A stretch of 64,000 bases of DNA from Gyrodactylus bullatarudis (lineage: Eukaryota > Platyhelminthes > Monogenea > Gyrodactylidea > Gyrodactylidae), in the NCBI GenBank assembly GCA_012064415.1, contig SSNU01000049.1:106561-170560 (forward strand), in the 5' to 3' direction. The notes under the pieces were generated by a model. That model did no database searches and was not told the origin of the DNA. It saw only the letters and a program-made list of their open reading frames with translations. Positions within the stretch are counted from its first letter, which is position 1. Each line of letters opens with the position of its first letter. Shown piece by piece: positions 25,641 through 37,533 of the stretch. The position numbers were made by a program, and so were the translations under genes.

Positions 25641-25827
25641 AATATCACCATTAATTTTGGATCATCAAAATTTCATTGATTTTCAACTAGTAAAAAGGAT
25701 TAAGAAATCCAAATTTGACTATCCACATATTGACGGGGTGATTCTCATTTGGAATATTTGTCGAATGATAATTCTAAAAAACAACATTTGGTCATTCTCT
25801 CACTTTGAAATCAGCAAAAAAATGGTA

Positions 25828-26898
25828 GCAGTTCGTTTCAGGTTCACCGAAAAATTGGGCTTAGCACTCCTATTGCGCGTAGCCAATCAGATTCATATGA
25901 GTTCTTAAAAGTGGACGATCATGATGTAAGGTCTATTAGAGCCTATTATTTAGTACAAAACTGCCTATATCCGCATTATACTTAGTCTATGGTTCGGTTA
26001 AGGTTCAGTCTATTCAATGGAGAGTATTCATCTGATAGGATTAAATCAAGATAAAAATTGAGAACTAGCTCTTTTACAAGAGAGAAGATAGTATCATTTG
26101 TTTCCTAACTTTCTTCTGAAATTAGCAAAAGTTCAAGCTCGAATAGGAGGGAATGGTCATATGCTTGAAATCTGAAGGTTCTCGTAAAATAGCATTTTAT
26201 GAATGATTCTCTTTTTAGGAAACAAATGATACTATCTTCTCTCTTGTTATGAAAATCGTTCCCTCAATAACTGAATATTTTCTACCTGAAATAATGTAGT
26301 AAGCAAGCTGAATTACGACATTCAGGAGGATTAAACAGTAAATATCCTGAAAATTTAAATAACCTTAGATATTGATTGGCCCCTTCCACACCTAGTGTAT
26401 TGCTTGATATTAGATCGAGATCGATTGACGGCCAAAGATCCAAAATACCCTTCATTCAATGAAGTTCATTGTGATATGGAGAAGACTCTCGAGATCAATA
26501 AAGATATCTCTACCAATTATTTACGAGTTGAAATTTCTAAGTTGTAAGACTCAAAGATGCCGTTCTCATAAAATAGCGTTTTATGAATGATTCTCTTTTT
26601 CCCTAATTATTGAAGCTCCTCTGATTGATTCCCAGATTCTTTTTCGATCAAAAGAGCTAGTTCTCAATTTTTATCTTGATTTAATCCTATCAGATGAATA
26701 CTCTCCATTGAATAGACTGAACCTTAACCGAACCATAGACTAAGTATAATGTGGATATAGGCAGTTTTGTACTAAATAATAGGCTCTAATAGACCTTACA
26801 CCATGATCCCCCACTTTTAAGAACTCAGATGAATCTGATTGGCTACACGCAATAAGAGTGCTAAGCCCAATTTTTCGGTGAACCTGAAACGGACTGCA
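25828..26898. mobile_element. Large inverted repeat, 248-bp arms (family D)
   Basis: Bases 25828-26075 and 26650-26898 are near-identical inverted arms, with only a few differences and indels by eye, around a 574-bp centre. The centre itself holds a perfect 33-bp inverted repeat (26076-26108 / 26215-26247) and a 39-bp direct repeat with two mismatches (26178-26216 / 26562-26600). Flanking sequence on both sides reads as parts of one family B/C element (aaatcagcaaaaa on the left, aactcaaaatttta on the right), so the unit appears inserted into it. No target duplication was recognised and there is no coding capacity. Confidence 0.8.
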
Positions 26899-27715
26899 AC
26901 TCAAAATTTTAGATTTCTTGAAAATCGATATTTTCACATTTATTTTTCTTCTCACGTTAAAATAGAGATGTAATGAATTTTTACCTTTTATTTAACCAAA
27001 GTTTTCCGCGAAATTTCCACATATAATTTTGATAACAACAATGTGTGAGATCTAAAATAAGTGAAAATTCGTTTGCAATCCCATAATTGCAATTGCATAG
27101 TTGTTGCTTGCCCATTTTCCTCAAATTCTCTTGTAGGCATAGTTTAATAACAAAATTTAACAGAAATGTTCTTAACTAATGATTCTAATATTATTTTCAT
27201 TGAAAAAAACACTTGAAGCTTTATCAACAAAAAAGGTATTCGAAATTCGATATTCGTAGTAAAAATTCATTGAAAATCTAGCGCCATTTTTAAAAAAGTC
27301 TGATCTTTAAACTTGGATATCATCACGGAAAAGCATTTTGATACTTGATCTTGAATAAAATAATGTCAAGAAGTCATAGTATTATCATTTGAGTAGGTTT
27401 TTAAAGTAGGTTGAAAAATTTGTTACATCTCTATGGTGAAAGTGGGCCTCTTGCTCTAGGCCTTCAAAAGTTCTCTATCAAATTCATGTTCTTGGTGTAA
27501 AAATCGAGACTTACCAGGATTATGTAACAAGATTTATTTTATTCATGGCTTTTATCAGAAAATAATTCAACTTATTTCTCTTTCGATGATTTCAATTTGC
27601 ATTCTCTAAGCAACAACATTCCAATCGCTGAATGCGCAGTTCTGTTCAAGTGCATTTTCTATGAATTTCTCTCTTCAAGTACACATTAATACGAAATAAG
27701 TTTCATTAAAAAAAT

Positions 27716-27827
27716 ATTAGTATGTAATGGGAGTTATCTCTATTGTCTTGATTGAATTCTTTTCATGTTGGGATAGTATCTGAAGAAATCTCAGACACTC
27801 CCTAATAACTAATCATTACATACTAAT
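27716..27827. repeat. 112-bp inverted-repeat element
   Basis: ATTAGTATGTAATG at 27716-27729 is mirrored by CATTACATACTAAT at 27814-27827, with weaker pairing inside (ggagttatc / cctaataact). It may be a very small MITE or an isolated hairpin. Confidence 0.55.
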
Positions 27828-28027
27828 CTTGAATCAAGAGACTGCAAGAATTCTTGCCAGATTTATGCTCGATTCTCAAACTTCATAATTAGTCAGACAT
27901 TGTCAGTTCAAAATTTTGCTCCTCTTTATAATTTAGATGTGTCTTTATAAATAATTTTGCCTGATTCTACCAAATTTTCAATTTGGCGCCAAAATCTCAT
28001 TTTCTCAAACTTTGAATTTTTATCGAT

Positions 28028-28251
28028 TTAACACTTTCAGTGCCATTGGACATACATGTCCATTTTCCAATTTTTTTGAACCTTCATAACTCTATCAGTT
28101 TGATATGTTTCTGGATCAATTAAAGTTTAAATTGAAGCCCACAATGTGAACTTGCATTAATAATACTTTTGGCCAAATAACTTGGTATCTTCATAGCTAA
28201 ATTTTGGTTTTTATAAAAATTGAGAAATAGTCTCGGCACCGAAAGGGTTAA
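28028..28251. mobile_element. Complete piggyBac-like MITE, 224 bp
   Basis: It is bounded by TTAA on both sides, with inverted termini TTAACACTTTCAGTGCC and GGCACCGAAAGGGTTAA (three mismatches over 17 bp). TTAA ends with a CCCTTT-like terminus are the signature of the piggyBac superfamily. A 5'-truncated copy lies at 810-1013. It has no coding capacity and depends on a transposase encoded elsewhere. Confidence 0.85.
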
Positions 28252-28349
28252 TAGTTGGAAGGGGTTGTCAAAAGATGCTTTTCAAGATCACAATTAGACT
28301 AGAAGGCCGAGTATCTTCGACAGAGTCACCAATTATCACAGAAATTTCA

Positions 28350-28530
28350 TTGATCGAAATTCAACTCCCAAATGAGCATTAGAACAGATTTAGCATACTT
28401 GATATTTTTTGTCCAATCTTGATCCCAAAATACTATTTTTACTCACCTTCCTTGTACCTTCATATCAGTAAAAAGTTCCAGTTCAAAGTTCAATAAAAGA
28501 GATTTTGGTGCCAAATCAAAATTAAAAAAA
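28350..28530. repeat. Family B fragment
   Basis: It contains a cgaaattcaactcccaaatg motif, ttgtccaatcttgatcc and a gttccagttcaaagttcaa motif in the same order as the right half of family B. Confidence 0.5.
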
Positions 28531-29689
28531 GGATTTAAAAGTCCTAAATTTTTTGTATCATTTTCGAATTAAGGTTTTATCAAAATCATTTAATGCCGTA
28601 TTGAACCTGTTGTCTAGCTGCTGTAAATCTAAACTTTGCTATGCATTACTTTGGGAGAAAGCATAGATCACTGTCGCATACCTAATTGGTTAATCAAATT
28701 ATTAATATTTTCTTGCTTGTTGATTTTATCATTCCCCTTTAGGTGTTGGTTAGAGTTAGGAAAATTTCCTTGAAGCATTATTTTCCCTCTGATCGAGGAT
28801 TGACAGAATCCCACTCTACGCTCTATATAACTTGAGTAATTTTTACAGTTCCATAAAACTCTCTCGAATTAATAAGACATGTTTCTTTTAGTCTCTGATC
28901 TGAGAGAAGGGAATTTTTCGCATCTAAATGAATAGCTGTAAATTAATTTCATCTTGTCCATCAATGGAATTAGTGTGAATTCTCTTCCATTAATTCAGTG
29001 GCCAATCTGTCTTAATTTTCCATCTTTTGGGAAGAAAAATTTCCCAAAAGGACCAAGATTTTGGTGGGGGATCAAATCATCTTGAAATATTAATGAGTTA
29101 CCTTTACCTACTAAACTTTGAAAAATTCCTGATTTTATAAAATAAATCATTTCAAATGATTCTAATTTACAGATATTTTGGAATTGTTTAAATGAGTTAC
29201 AGTAAATACTAGAATAACTATATCCATGGATCAAGTATCAAATTGATGTTTTGGTATTTTTTTCAATTACAAAATCATTTTTAATTTAAAAAGTCAAATC
29301 TCTGTTTGGAGTCCTTATTAATGTTCAAACTCTTAAAAAATAAGAATTAATTTTAACAAAATTGGTTGAGATTTAATCACTTATTGGATGAGTGCTATTT
29401 GTTGAGATGTTAATTGTTCTTTAGATGTTATGAATAAGTAATTCACGTAGTTTTTCAAACACGTCCGAAAATCCACTTGTATTCATAATTTAGAAAATTA
29501 GAAGAAGATATATTAAAACAAAATGTAAATTTCTCGAAGCATCATCAAGTGGTAATTCTTCAAAAATGATACAAGTTAAAAGATGCACAAAACGATTTAT
29601 TAGATTCCAGAGACTTCGAGAATCCGAAATGTCAGCGTATATGAACAAATTATATTCAGCTAGTTAATTTTGGCATATTACAAATCTCG

Positions 29690-30062
29690 TAGTAGTGCCA
29701 GATTCCCATTTTTTGAAAAATTTTGCTGATTTCAAAATAAGATAGATTGATCAGAAGTTGACTGTTAGGATTAAGATTAGAGAAAGAAATAAAATATGCT
29801 GAATCTGATTTTGAGGGTCACCCAATCATTCTGTGAAAATTGAATTTTGATTTTTTGGAAATCGTTGAAAAATGACGAATTTATCTCATGTTTTATGCTT
29901 TTCTTGTCTTATTGTAATCCTAAAAATCAACTTATTCTCACCTTGAAATCAGCAAACATTTGAAACTCAAACTTTCAAAAAATGTTGTTCGATATCTTGA
30001 TGAAAAAATTGAAAATTTTGTACAAATCATAAATTCCCATCCTCATTTTGACTATATAAGCC
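29690..30062. repeat. Family C foldback remnant
   Basis: Landmarks are gccagattcccattttttg, aatcctaaaaatcaacttat, a cttgatgaaaaaattg motif and the end cataaattcccatcctcatt. It is diverged from the 22623 copy. A further remnant with the same order lies at about 30770-30960. Confidence 0.55.
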
Positions 30063-31984
30063 TTTTTGTTTCAAATTATCGATTCCTGTAAATTTGCAGA
30101 GATAATTTTTACACGACTCTTCCGAAACTTACTCCCTTTTTTACAATCCTTCCGTTCAATCCCCTATTTCGACTCTTTTTATTCACACTACAAGGAATTG
30201 AGAATATCAAGATTAAGTGGTTTGATTTTGCCAACAAGAAATATCTTTCTTCCCTCTTTTAATAATAATACTTTCTTTCTCTAATTGTTTTTAATTTCCT
30301 CAGCTAACTAGAGAGATTATAATCTCTTGAGTAGAGAATAGAAGAAAAAACAGTACTCCTTAAATGAAGTGATAGCAGGATGTCTTGTAGATTTTCTTGA
30401 ACCATTTTTTTATTATTAAATTCTAAAGAGAGACAAAGTCTGTATGCTCAAATGATTGCATTATGGAATTCTGTTAGACCATAAAATTTTTAATTTGAAA
30501 GGAGAGGAAATAAACTTATCATGCCTCTCGTGGAACTAAATTGATTCTTGTTTACTTTTTTTTCAAATTTCTGAAAAAACTGATTTGAACACTGCGGATC
30601 ATCGAGATGTATTATTATTTAGGACAGAGATGTTATAGTATTTTCCTAAGGAAAATTTAGGAAACATTTTTTTCAGTCCGTAGGCCTAAAATTCTTAATA
30701 GATGGTTAGCACGATCAAGTGTCATATAGAATCCTTAATTTGAGCTCTAAATTATTCACTTACATTCTTGTCTTATTGTGATCCTAAAAATCATCTTTTG
30801 ATCTCTCTTTCACTTTGAAATCGATAAAACTCAAAGTTGAAAAAAATGGGAATTTTTTCCTTCATTTCGTGAAAGATTTCAAAACATCTTGATCAAATTC
30901 GATTTCTTGATGAAAAAATTGGGAAAAATTATTCATTCAAATCTTCGTATTAACTATACTTGTTAAAATTTAATAATCCTGATCATTCAAAAAGTGTTTT
31001 TTATCTGAAAAATTTCAAAATTTTGTTCATCTTATTCCAGAAACATCAAAAGATTTTCAGAAGCGAATAATTTGTTAATGTTAAAATATTTGAAGATTAA
31101 TTTTGTCATATCGACAGTCGAATTCAGTATTCTCGAGAAATTCCGCACTGTAGTATGAAATTTAATTAAAGCAAAGATAAGTAAATCAGTAGCCATCTGC
31201 TTTTTCTCATAGCCACCACCATTGTTGTAAGCTCGAATGTTTTTATTCCCCTTGACCTCTGACTTTTTACCTTACACACTGTTTCCCCATATCAACAACA
31301 GGCAATCTATTCTTTATTGTCTCATCTTTTGTTTCTTTCATTTCCTTGAAGATGGTTCGAAATTGGATTTTTCAACATTGAACATGTCAATACACACACA
31401 AAGCAACAATTATGCCTATTGCTTTTGTCTATCTTTCTCCTAGTGTTGAAAGAATTGCTTCGAGGTATCCCCTCTTGCCTCCTTCCTTCCTTTTTGGCCT
31501 CTTCCCTCTTATACTAAGTCTACTGTTCAAAGTGAGAAATTTACATTTTTTCTACTGACTGGAGAATTGTTTGAAAACTCCCTTTCCTATTTATATGACT
31601 CATTTCAATTTAGTGATAATAATTATCTCCATTTTAGCAGAGATTCTAAATGTTTGAGGGCTTCCTAGAACAATTTCACACTTTCTCTATTCAGCCATGA
31701 ATGTATTGTTATTATAATAAAAAGAATACAAGCAATAAAAATTATCTGTATAGATTTCTCGATAAATGAGTAGTGAGCCAGGAAATCCGATTCCGTCCCA
31801 TTCTACTTTTGCGAATAAGCATTCCTGATTTGATGCTACTTACGATAAAACATAATAATATCTATTCTCGATACATTTATTGAGTACCAACTGTAATAAA
31901 AATGTGAAACTGATGAGATAATAGGACCACTGTGGAAAATTCGGTAGTAGAGTACAGCTAATCTTCTTTTAAGGATATTTTTTA

Positions 31985-32520
31985 AAACTCTCAGAAGTAA
32001 AGTTAATTGACATAAATTTGGGAATCTATGATTTTTACAAAAACCTACTCATGTTGCCCACTTTTACTACTTAAAGAAAAAAATTCTGAAAAAATATTAT
32101 TTTTATGAGAAATATGGCCATTATTTAAATTCCAATTTGGCACCAAACTCCCATTTTTATCAAACTTATAACTAAAAATTTTTATTGATTTGAAAGTTGG
32201 AGGATGATCAAAAGAGTTTTTTCAAAATCAGGATTAGACAAGAAAATTAATCCAGCTGCATCTTTTCTGATGCATAGCCTCATTATCGTTTGGGAGCTGA
32301 ATTTCAATATTATGATCAAATTCACTACTTGAAAATCAAGGAAATTTCGATTATTCAAAATCTCTCGAAAATGGAGTAATTTGACGGTGATAGTCAGCTT
32401 TTTTTGTCTAACCTTGATCCTGAAAAACCTCTATTGATCAACCTCCAACTCCCAAATCAATAAAAAATTTCAGCTCGAAATGGGATTTTTGCGCTAAATT
32501 GAAATTTGAGCTGAGCATAG
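31985..32520. repeat. Family B foldback copy, degraded
   Basis: It opens attgacataaatttgggaatc, carries a cctactcatgttgcccactt landmark, the central cgtttgggagctgaatttc and, on the right, ttgtctaaccttgatcctga. The right terminus is lost. Confidence 0.6.
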
Positions 32521-32539
32521 ATATTCGCACCTAGATCAC

Positions 32540-32840
32540 TCGACTATTTAACGTTGTTCGCTTATCAGCTGACTATGTTGTCTTCTGGCTTCTATCGGTC
32601 TATGTGACCAAGAGGTGTAGTATTTCATATATATTTTGTGGAAATTAAGTTTGATCAAGATTTTTTGGAATCTAGATCACAAGGTCCACATTAACCATGG
32701 GAAGAGAAAATAATTTATGAAAATTATGGCGTATTTCAAATCTCAAGTTAGCGCCAAATTCCCATTTTTTGTACTTTGAGTTGAATTATCAAAGTAACTG
32801 AGAATAAAACTTAGGCAGCAAGCGAACAAAGTTATACTCA
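32540..32840. repeat. Fragment with aacgttgttcgct inverted ends plus family C piece
   Basis: An aacgttgttcgct motif near 32552 is mirrored by a gcgaacaaagttat motif near 32824. The same pieces occur around 43690-43785 (agcaagcgaacaacgttat). Between them 32640-32780 is family C-like. Confidence 0.45.
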
Positions 32841-34030
32841 ATCTAGGCGGGACAGTTTCCTGATTAAAAATTATGATCCAATTTATTGTTATTTTTTCCC
32901 TCGTTAATAAGATTATAATTAGGCCAAGCGGTTCCTCTAACTAATTGATGAGATCATGTAGAAAAATGTGGATAGCCTTGTCTTTCATGCCAACTGAAAG
33001 GCATTATTATCTTTCCAAAATATTTTTCCCATCTGCAATCGTTTCATAAACATGCAATCTACCTCTATAAAAAGTATAGGCTCATTTCTTCTTCTTTCTA
33101 TTCATCAATACAGTACTAATTTCCGAATTACCAATTTCAGCTTGTCATTCTATTACTCTTCCTTTTAATTCTTCTCACGTTTATCTAAAGGTATGAAAAA
33201 AGATCCATTTTGATTGATTTGATGTAATATGATCGCATTCTGATCCCCATCAGATATGTAAAGAGTATTTTTGAAAATACAGTATTATCTGGATCCTATT
33301 CCAGTTTAAGACAATTAAGTAAATCATTTCTTTGGCTTGGAAGACTTGAAAAAACTGATATTAAATAGAAATTTATAAAACCAATCTTATTCCAAAGCCT
33401 CTTCCAGAAGTTTAGATTCTGAGATAGTCAAGTACCTCCTAGAATGGATCAGACTAATTGGAATACTAAGGTTCTTAGATAAAATTGAAAAAAATTAGCC
33501 TATTCTAATTATATCGACTTTTACTAATATTGATGATCTCAGATTCCATTTCATGGGCAAAAATTATTTTCCTATTAAAAACTTATTTTCGCTCTCTTCA
33601 TCATGGAATTCTTGTGTTCCTGCCTATGCAGAGACTATTTCCAGCGTAAGCTCTATTTGAGCATATTTGTATAAATTTGTTCTTCCATTTGTATTAATTA
33701 CTTTTTCAAATTAGCATAATCATGATAAACGATATTATGTATAATAATTACATGGAAGAAATTCAAGTGTCAAGTCTCCCTTGAGTGCCATGAATTTATC
33801 TCTTTGAAAATTAGTTTTTTCTAAATCTGAAAACTGTATAGTCTTGCCCACTTGATATTTCCTCCTTATCGGTTGTTGGACTCCACTTCCTTCTTATATA
33901 TATATTTGCATCTCTTTGCATCGGCATGTATAGGGAGGAAAACATGTTCAACGGGAAATGTCAAGTGATCCTCTGCCGTAAATTATGCAACATCCCCTCT
34001 TTGTTAACTACATCAACTACAAGAAAACAG

Positions 34031-34048
34031 AATAATAATAATAATAAT
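34031..34048. repeat. AAT trinucleotide run
   Basis: A short microsatellite in intron 1, about 0.75 kb before exon 2. Confidence 0.85.
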
Positions 34049-34792
34049 CTTTTACTGTTTATATTAAAATGATTACATAACAAATGTAAATTATATTATT
34101 ACATGTGAACTATTATGATACATAATCACTATATAACAGACTGAAATGAAGCAAAGAAAGTAAACATTTAGATCAACTTTAAATTCATCTATACATGTGT
34201 ACATAAAATGGAAGATGGTAATCAGTGAAGGGTTAATAGTTCCTGCATCTAAAGTATCATCAGTCCCTCGTTGATAAGTTTATTTATTTATTTAAATCAA
34301 CCAAGTGAATTTTATTGTACTCTAAGATCAATAGATTTTGTATAAAATCTAAAATTCTAATCGTATGAATTAAACATGATTGTCAGTTTGAAGTCAAGAA
34401 CTCTTTTCCTCAATCACCCATACAGAAGAGATAGATTTTGCAAATTATCAATTTTTAGCCTCGAGAATTCGAATGATTTATAAACCATATGTACCAAACC
34501 TATTATTATTTATGCACTGGTTACAATAGAAACTTTAACACTATCAATGCCACTTTAATAGAAAATTAATACAATTCCAACAAAATATATTCATTCTGAA
34601 CTAAATTTGAAATTGAACATATCAGAATTGTAAAATACATCAAAGATAAAGTTTTCCTTGAGAATAGTCTTCGTTTTTTTCAAGGGAATTGAAGAAAAAA
34701 ATTAAAAAATAAGAAATAAAACATAATTTTTTAGAGGGTTTTTTGTAAAAGCTAATTTTCTTGATAGAGAATTATTAAATGTTCTCCTTTAG

Positions 34793-35009
34793 ATTACAGA
34801 GCAGAAAAGACAACAAAGGTGGACTTGAACCTGTCAACAGCTGGTGAAAAGGATAAGAACATTACAGTCCTTATTGGGACTACTTTAATCCTTCATTGTA
34901 ACGATGATGTTGACAAGAATATTCCTTTCTTGACATGGCGCTTTGACAAGGGGTTTGCAAAGAAAGAGAATACCATTGCAACCTGTTCGCTCACATCAAG
35001 AGAATGCAT
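34793..35009 (+). CDS. Exon 2: first part of Ig domain 1
   Basis: The acceptor is ctcctttag before 34793 and the donor is GTACGT at 35010. It encodes residues 19-90 plus two bases of codon 91. Visible features are the LILHCN strand-B motif (Cys54), the core Trp67 in FLTWRF, and a potential N-glycosylation site at N41 (NIT). Two extra cysteines, C83 and C90, lie seven residues apart in the middle of the domain and could form a local disulphide, which is unusual for a simple Ig fold. The reading frame is open across the exon and closes soon after the donor. Codon usage is visibly more GC-rich than the flanking intron. Confidence 0.92.
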
Positions 35010-36328
35010 GTACGTTTTTTTATCTTGTTCTTTTATTAGAAATTAGTTTGTATTATGAAAGATTCGACTAAATATAATAATTTATTGATAAATAAATACT
35101 GAAACTGAAACCCAAAACATAAGTAATGTGAAGATTTCTCTAGAAGCAACTAAAAGCAATTCATGGAGGGTTCTCCGTTGCATTATTGCCATACCTCTAA
35201 TACTATTAGAGTCTAATACGGATATCTCTTTAAGAAGTTTTTTCGAAAATCCTCAGATGCCCACATAAAAAATAATTGCACTTTGATATCCAAGGATTTC
35301 TCTTAGAATAAAATTTTTCGGTTCATGTTAATAAAGCTTAAAAATTTTGCATTTTTCAGCAGAAATAAAGCACATTACTTTTTTGACTCGAAAAATCATT
35401 CAAAACACTCCTAGGACTTTCTCAGAACCTATAAACGTTATATATCATAAGAACCACATTAAATACCCCTTTCGATACCATAGCTAAACAAAAAAAGTTT
35501 GAAGAATTACTTAAAAAACATTTATTTTCTTTTCGCATAATTTCTTTAGGGTCTAATTTATATTGAAATTCCCATCTACTGGTGAGTAGCTTTAAAAAAA
35601 TTTATCCAATGAGAGGATCTATTTTGAAATTATTAATAATAGTTGAAGTCAAAAGAGATAAATTTCATTTGATCCGATTAAAAAACAACTTGGACATTGA
35701 AGATTTAAGGTAAAAATGACTCTGCCTGGATTTTATGCATTTAAAAATATATCTTGTTCTGAATTAGCTATTCACTTTCTATCGACTTGAATATTATCGG
35801 CTCTGAAAATTGATAATTTCGATTAAAATGGATCATGAATTTAGGAATTCTACTCCTTTCTAAAAAAGCTCAAATATCAATACCGTCCTTATCCCTTGCT
35901 AGCAAAAAAATATAGCATGATAGTTTTTGATTTTTTTCGAAAAAGATACATGAAAAAATGTTTCAAAATCATTGAAAAAGTTGGTTTGAACATTTAGGTC
36001 ATATATCACTTCTGGTATCGAAAAGGTTAAAATGTTCTGCGGGATTAGAAAAAATATCCCTAATTCATTATATACTCAACTAACTATAAAGTATAAACCC
36101 ATTTTTAGGATTCCCTTTTTCCTTTCAGTATATACACTTCCTAGAAAATGTATTATCCGAAAAATAGTCGATCGAAATAGTACGACCATTAATTTTCAAA
36201 AATATTTTTAGAACCTCGTGTGTTCTGAAGCGCCAAATAAGGCTTGAACTTCACAATAAAATAATAAAAATTTGTTTTATAATAAAATTTATTAAAACTT
36301 AGGTCAATATTGGAATTCTCAGCCATGG

Positions 36329-36388
36329 TCATCCAAACGTTTCGACGGTGATTGTCTTCACACGCCTTCTTCAGTGGTACGACGAGTT
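36329..36388 (-). ncRNA. Hammerhead-ribozyme-like core in the left arm (minus strand)
   Basis: This is the inverted copy of the right-arm core: reading the minus strand, CTGAAGAAGGCG leads to GTCGAAACG. It is identical in the core positions. Confidence 0.5.
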
Positions 36389-36427
36389 TATCAAAAACAA
36401 AATACTACTTATATATATATATATATA

Positions 36428-36613
36428 TATCCTGAGCATAAAATCAATTTTGAGGAGGTTAAAATTCTTAGTGTACAAAAAAACTTTAGAAAGAGGCTGA
36501 TTCATGAAGCTCTAGAAATTGACAATAATGATACTTTTAATGGAAATGTTGGTGAAGTGAACATTGAGCAGTGTTGGATTCAGCTTTTTGGCAAAAGAAG
36601 GAAGTTAAATTAA
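36428..36613 (+). pseudogene. C-terminal tail of Penelope-like polymerase/endonuclease ORF
   Basis: About 61 codons to a TAA at 36611-36613, in an unbroken frame. The basic, Leu/Ile-rich FRKRLIHEALEI block and the later QCWIQLF are recognisable as the tail beyond the GIY-YIG domain. No start codon or catalytic residues remain, so it is a non-functional relic. Confidence 0.7.
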
Positions 36614-36769
36614 ATCTGATGAAAAATTATACCCCTATTCTTTTCTGATTATCAATACTTTATTATCATAGGTCAGCCTCTTGTATTATTCTTTTCTCTC
36701 ATCTGATTGGACAAAACTGATAGGGATGAATTCATGAAAGTATATAAGTAGTATTTTGTTTTTGATAAA

Positions 36770-36828
36770 CTCGTCGTACCACTGAAGAAGGCGTGTGAAG
36801 ACAATCACCGTCGAAACGTTTGGATGAC
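36770..36828 (+). ncRNA. Hammerhead-ribozyme-like core in the right arm
   Basis: CUGAAGA (36782-36788) matches the hammerhead CUGANGA box and is followed by a hairpin, GGCG-U-GUGA / UCAC-CGUC with loop AGACAA (36790-36812), then GAAA (36813-36816). Next comes ACGU (36815-36818), able to form only a 2-bp stem III, and a U before UGG, which pairs with ACC/CCA just before the CUGAAGA box to start stem I. One extra A (36789) precedes stem II, a departure from the consensus. Very short stem III is described for hammerheads of Penelope-like elements, which act as dimers. Activity is inferred only. Confidence 0.5.
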
Positions 36829-37533
36829 CATGGCTGAGAATTCCAATATTGACCTAAGTTTTAATAAATTTTATTATAAAACTAATTTTAGATCATTTTT
36901 CTCTGATTCTGAATAAAAATTTGTATTTTAGCTAATATGACTATGCTCTTGCCTCTAAACCTTTTTATAAGCGAAATATATTTTTTTCGTTCTACATCAA
37001 TAAAAATAACTCCATCCGATGCAGAATGAAAAGTTGTTTCACTTGCCCAAATTTCATGCATCAATATCATAATCGGGGAAAACTAGACGAGTTCAAAGTT
37101 GATATGATCGGGATTTTCGTTTTCGAATGAAAATCGATAAAACTCCATTTTTAATCTGACTTTAGTTATGGACCCCCCATTTTTTCTTACCGATGACGTC
37201 ATATCATATAAGCTTTGCCATGTTGGGAGACCCCCGTTCTTCAGGTAGAAATATTTCGATCGATTATTTTTCGGATAATACTTTTTCTAGGAAGTTTAGT
37301 GTAATTGGTTTTGGATTAGAGAATGGCTCGTAATTAGGACTAATAAGTGTGGGAATTTGACCCAAAATAAAAATATTCACAATCTCGATCATTAGTGTCG
37401 AATGAAAACATTTTACAATTTCACTCTACCTTGGTAACGCATTCGATTTGTATTTCATCTTTGTAAATAACTCACCTAAAAGTTCATCCTTGAGAATAAT
37501 AACTGTACATTTTAAATCCCTATTTTTTCATAG

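Larger units (their letters stand above)
12969..34792 (+). other. Intron 1, 21.8 kb
   Basis: It is bounded by GTGAGT and a polypyrimidine-AG (ctcctttag). It is filled mainly with repeats: SINE at 13325, family E/B nest at 17106, family G at 18440, family H/C nest at 22224, family F at 23375, large inverted repeat at 25828, piggyBac-like MITE at 28028, and family C/B remnants from 29.7 to 32.8 kb. Between these, stretches such as 14.0-17.0, 18.7-22.2 and 33.0-34.8 kb show nothing I can name. Large first introns often hold enhancers, but none is visible by sequence alone. Confidence 0.7.
36275..36881 (+). mobile_element. Truncated Penelope-like element with inverted terminal arms
   Basis: Inverted arms of about 141 bp (36275-36416 and 36741-36881) are almost identical. 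Between them an open frame (36428-36613) reads as the C-terminal tail that follows the GIY-YIG endonuclease in Penelope-like elements: NFEEVKIL, then NFRKRLIHEALEI, then GEVNIEQCW, matching the family's pattern of D/N-x-x-x-x-K-I-L, a basic R-K-R-x-I-x-E-x-x-x-I block and a late Trp. The reverse transcriptase and GIY-YIG core are missing. Penelope-like copies are known for terminal repeats that can be inverted and that carry hammerhead ribozymes, and both arms here have such a core. An (AT)n run at 36411-36430 marks the junction of arm and ORF. Confidence 0.75.
36100..37310. repeat. Family H palindromic element, copy 2, split by Penelope-like insertion
   Basis: The left arm (cacttcctagaaaatgtatt, then atccgaaaaatagtcgatcg) and right arm (ttcgatcgattatttttcgg, then aggaagtttagtgtaatt) are inverted partners. 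The interior agcgccaaataaggc matches the 22224-22628 copy. The element at 36275-36881 sits between the arms. Confidence 0.65.
35010..37533 (+). other. Intron 2, 2.5 kb
   Basis: It is bounded by GTACGT and tttcatag. It carries a family H element interrupted by a Penelope-like fragment. The 35.0-36.1 kb part shows nothing I can name. Confidence 0.75.
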
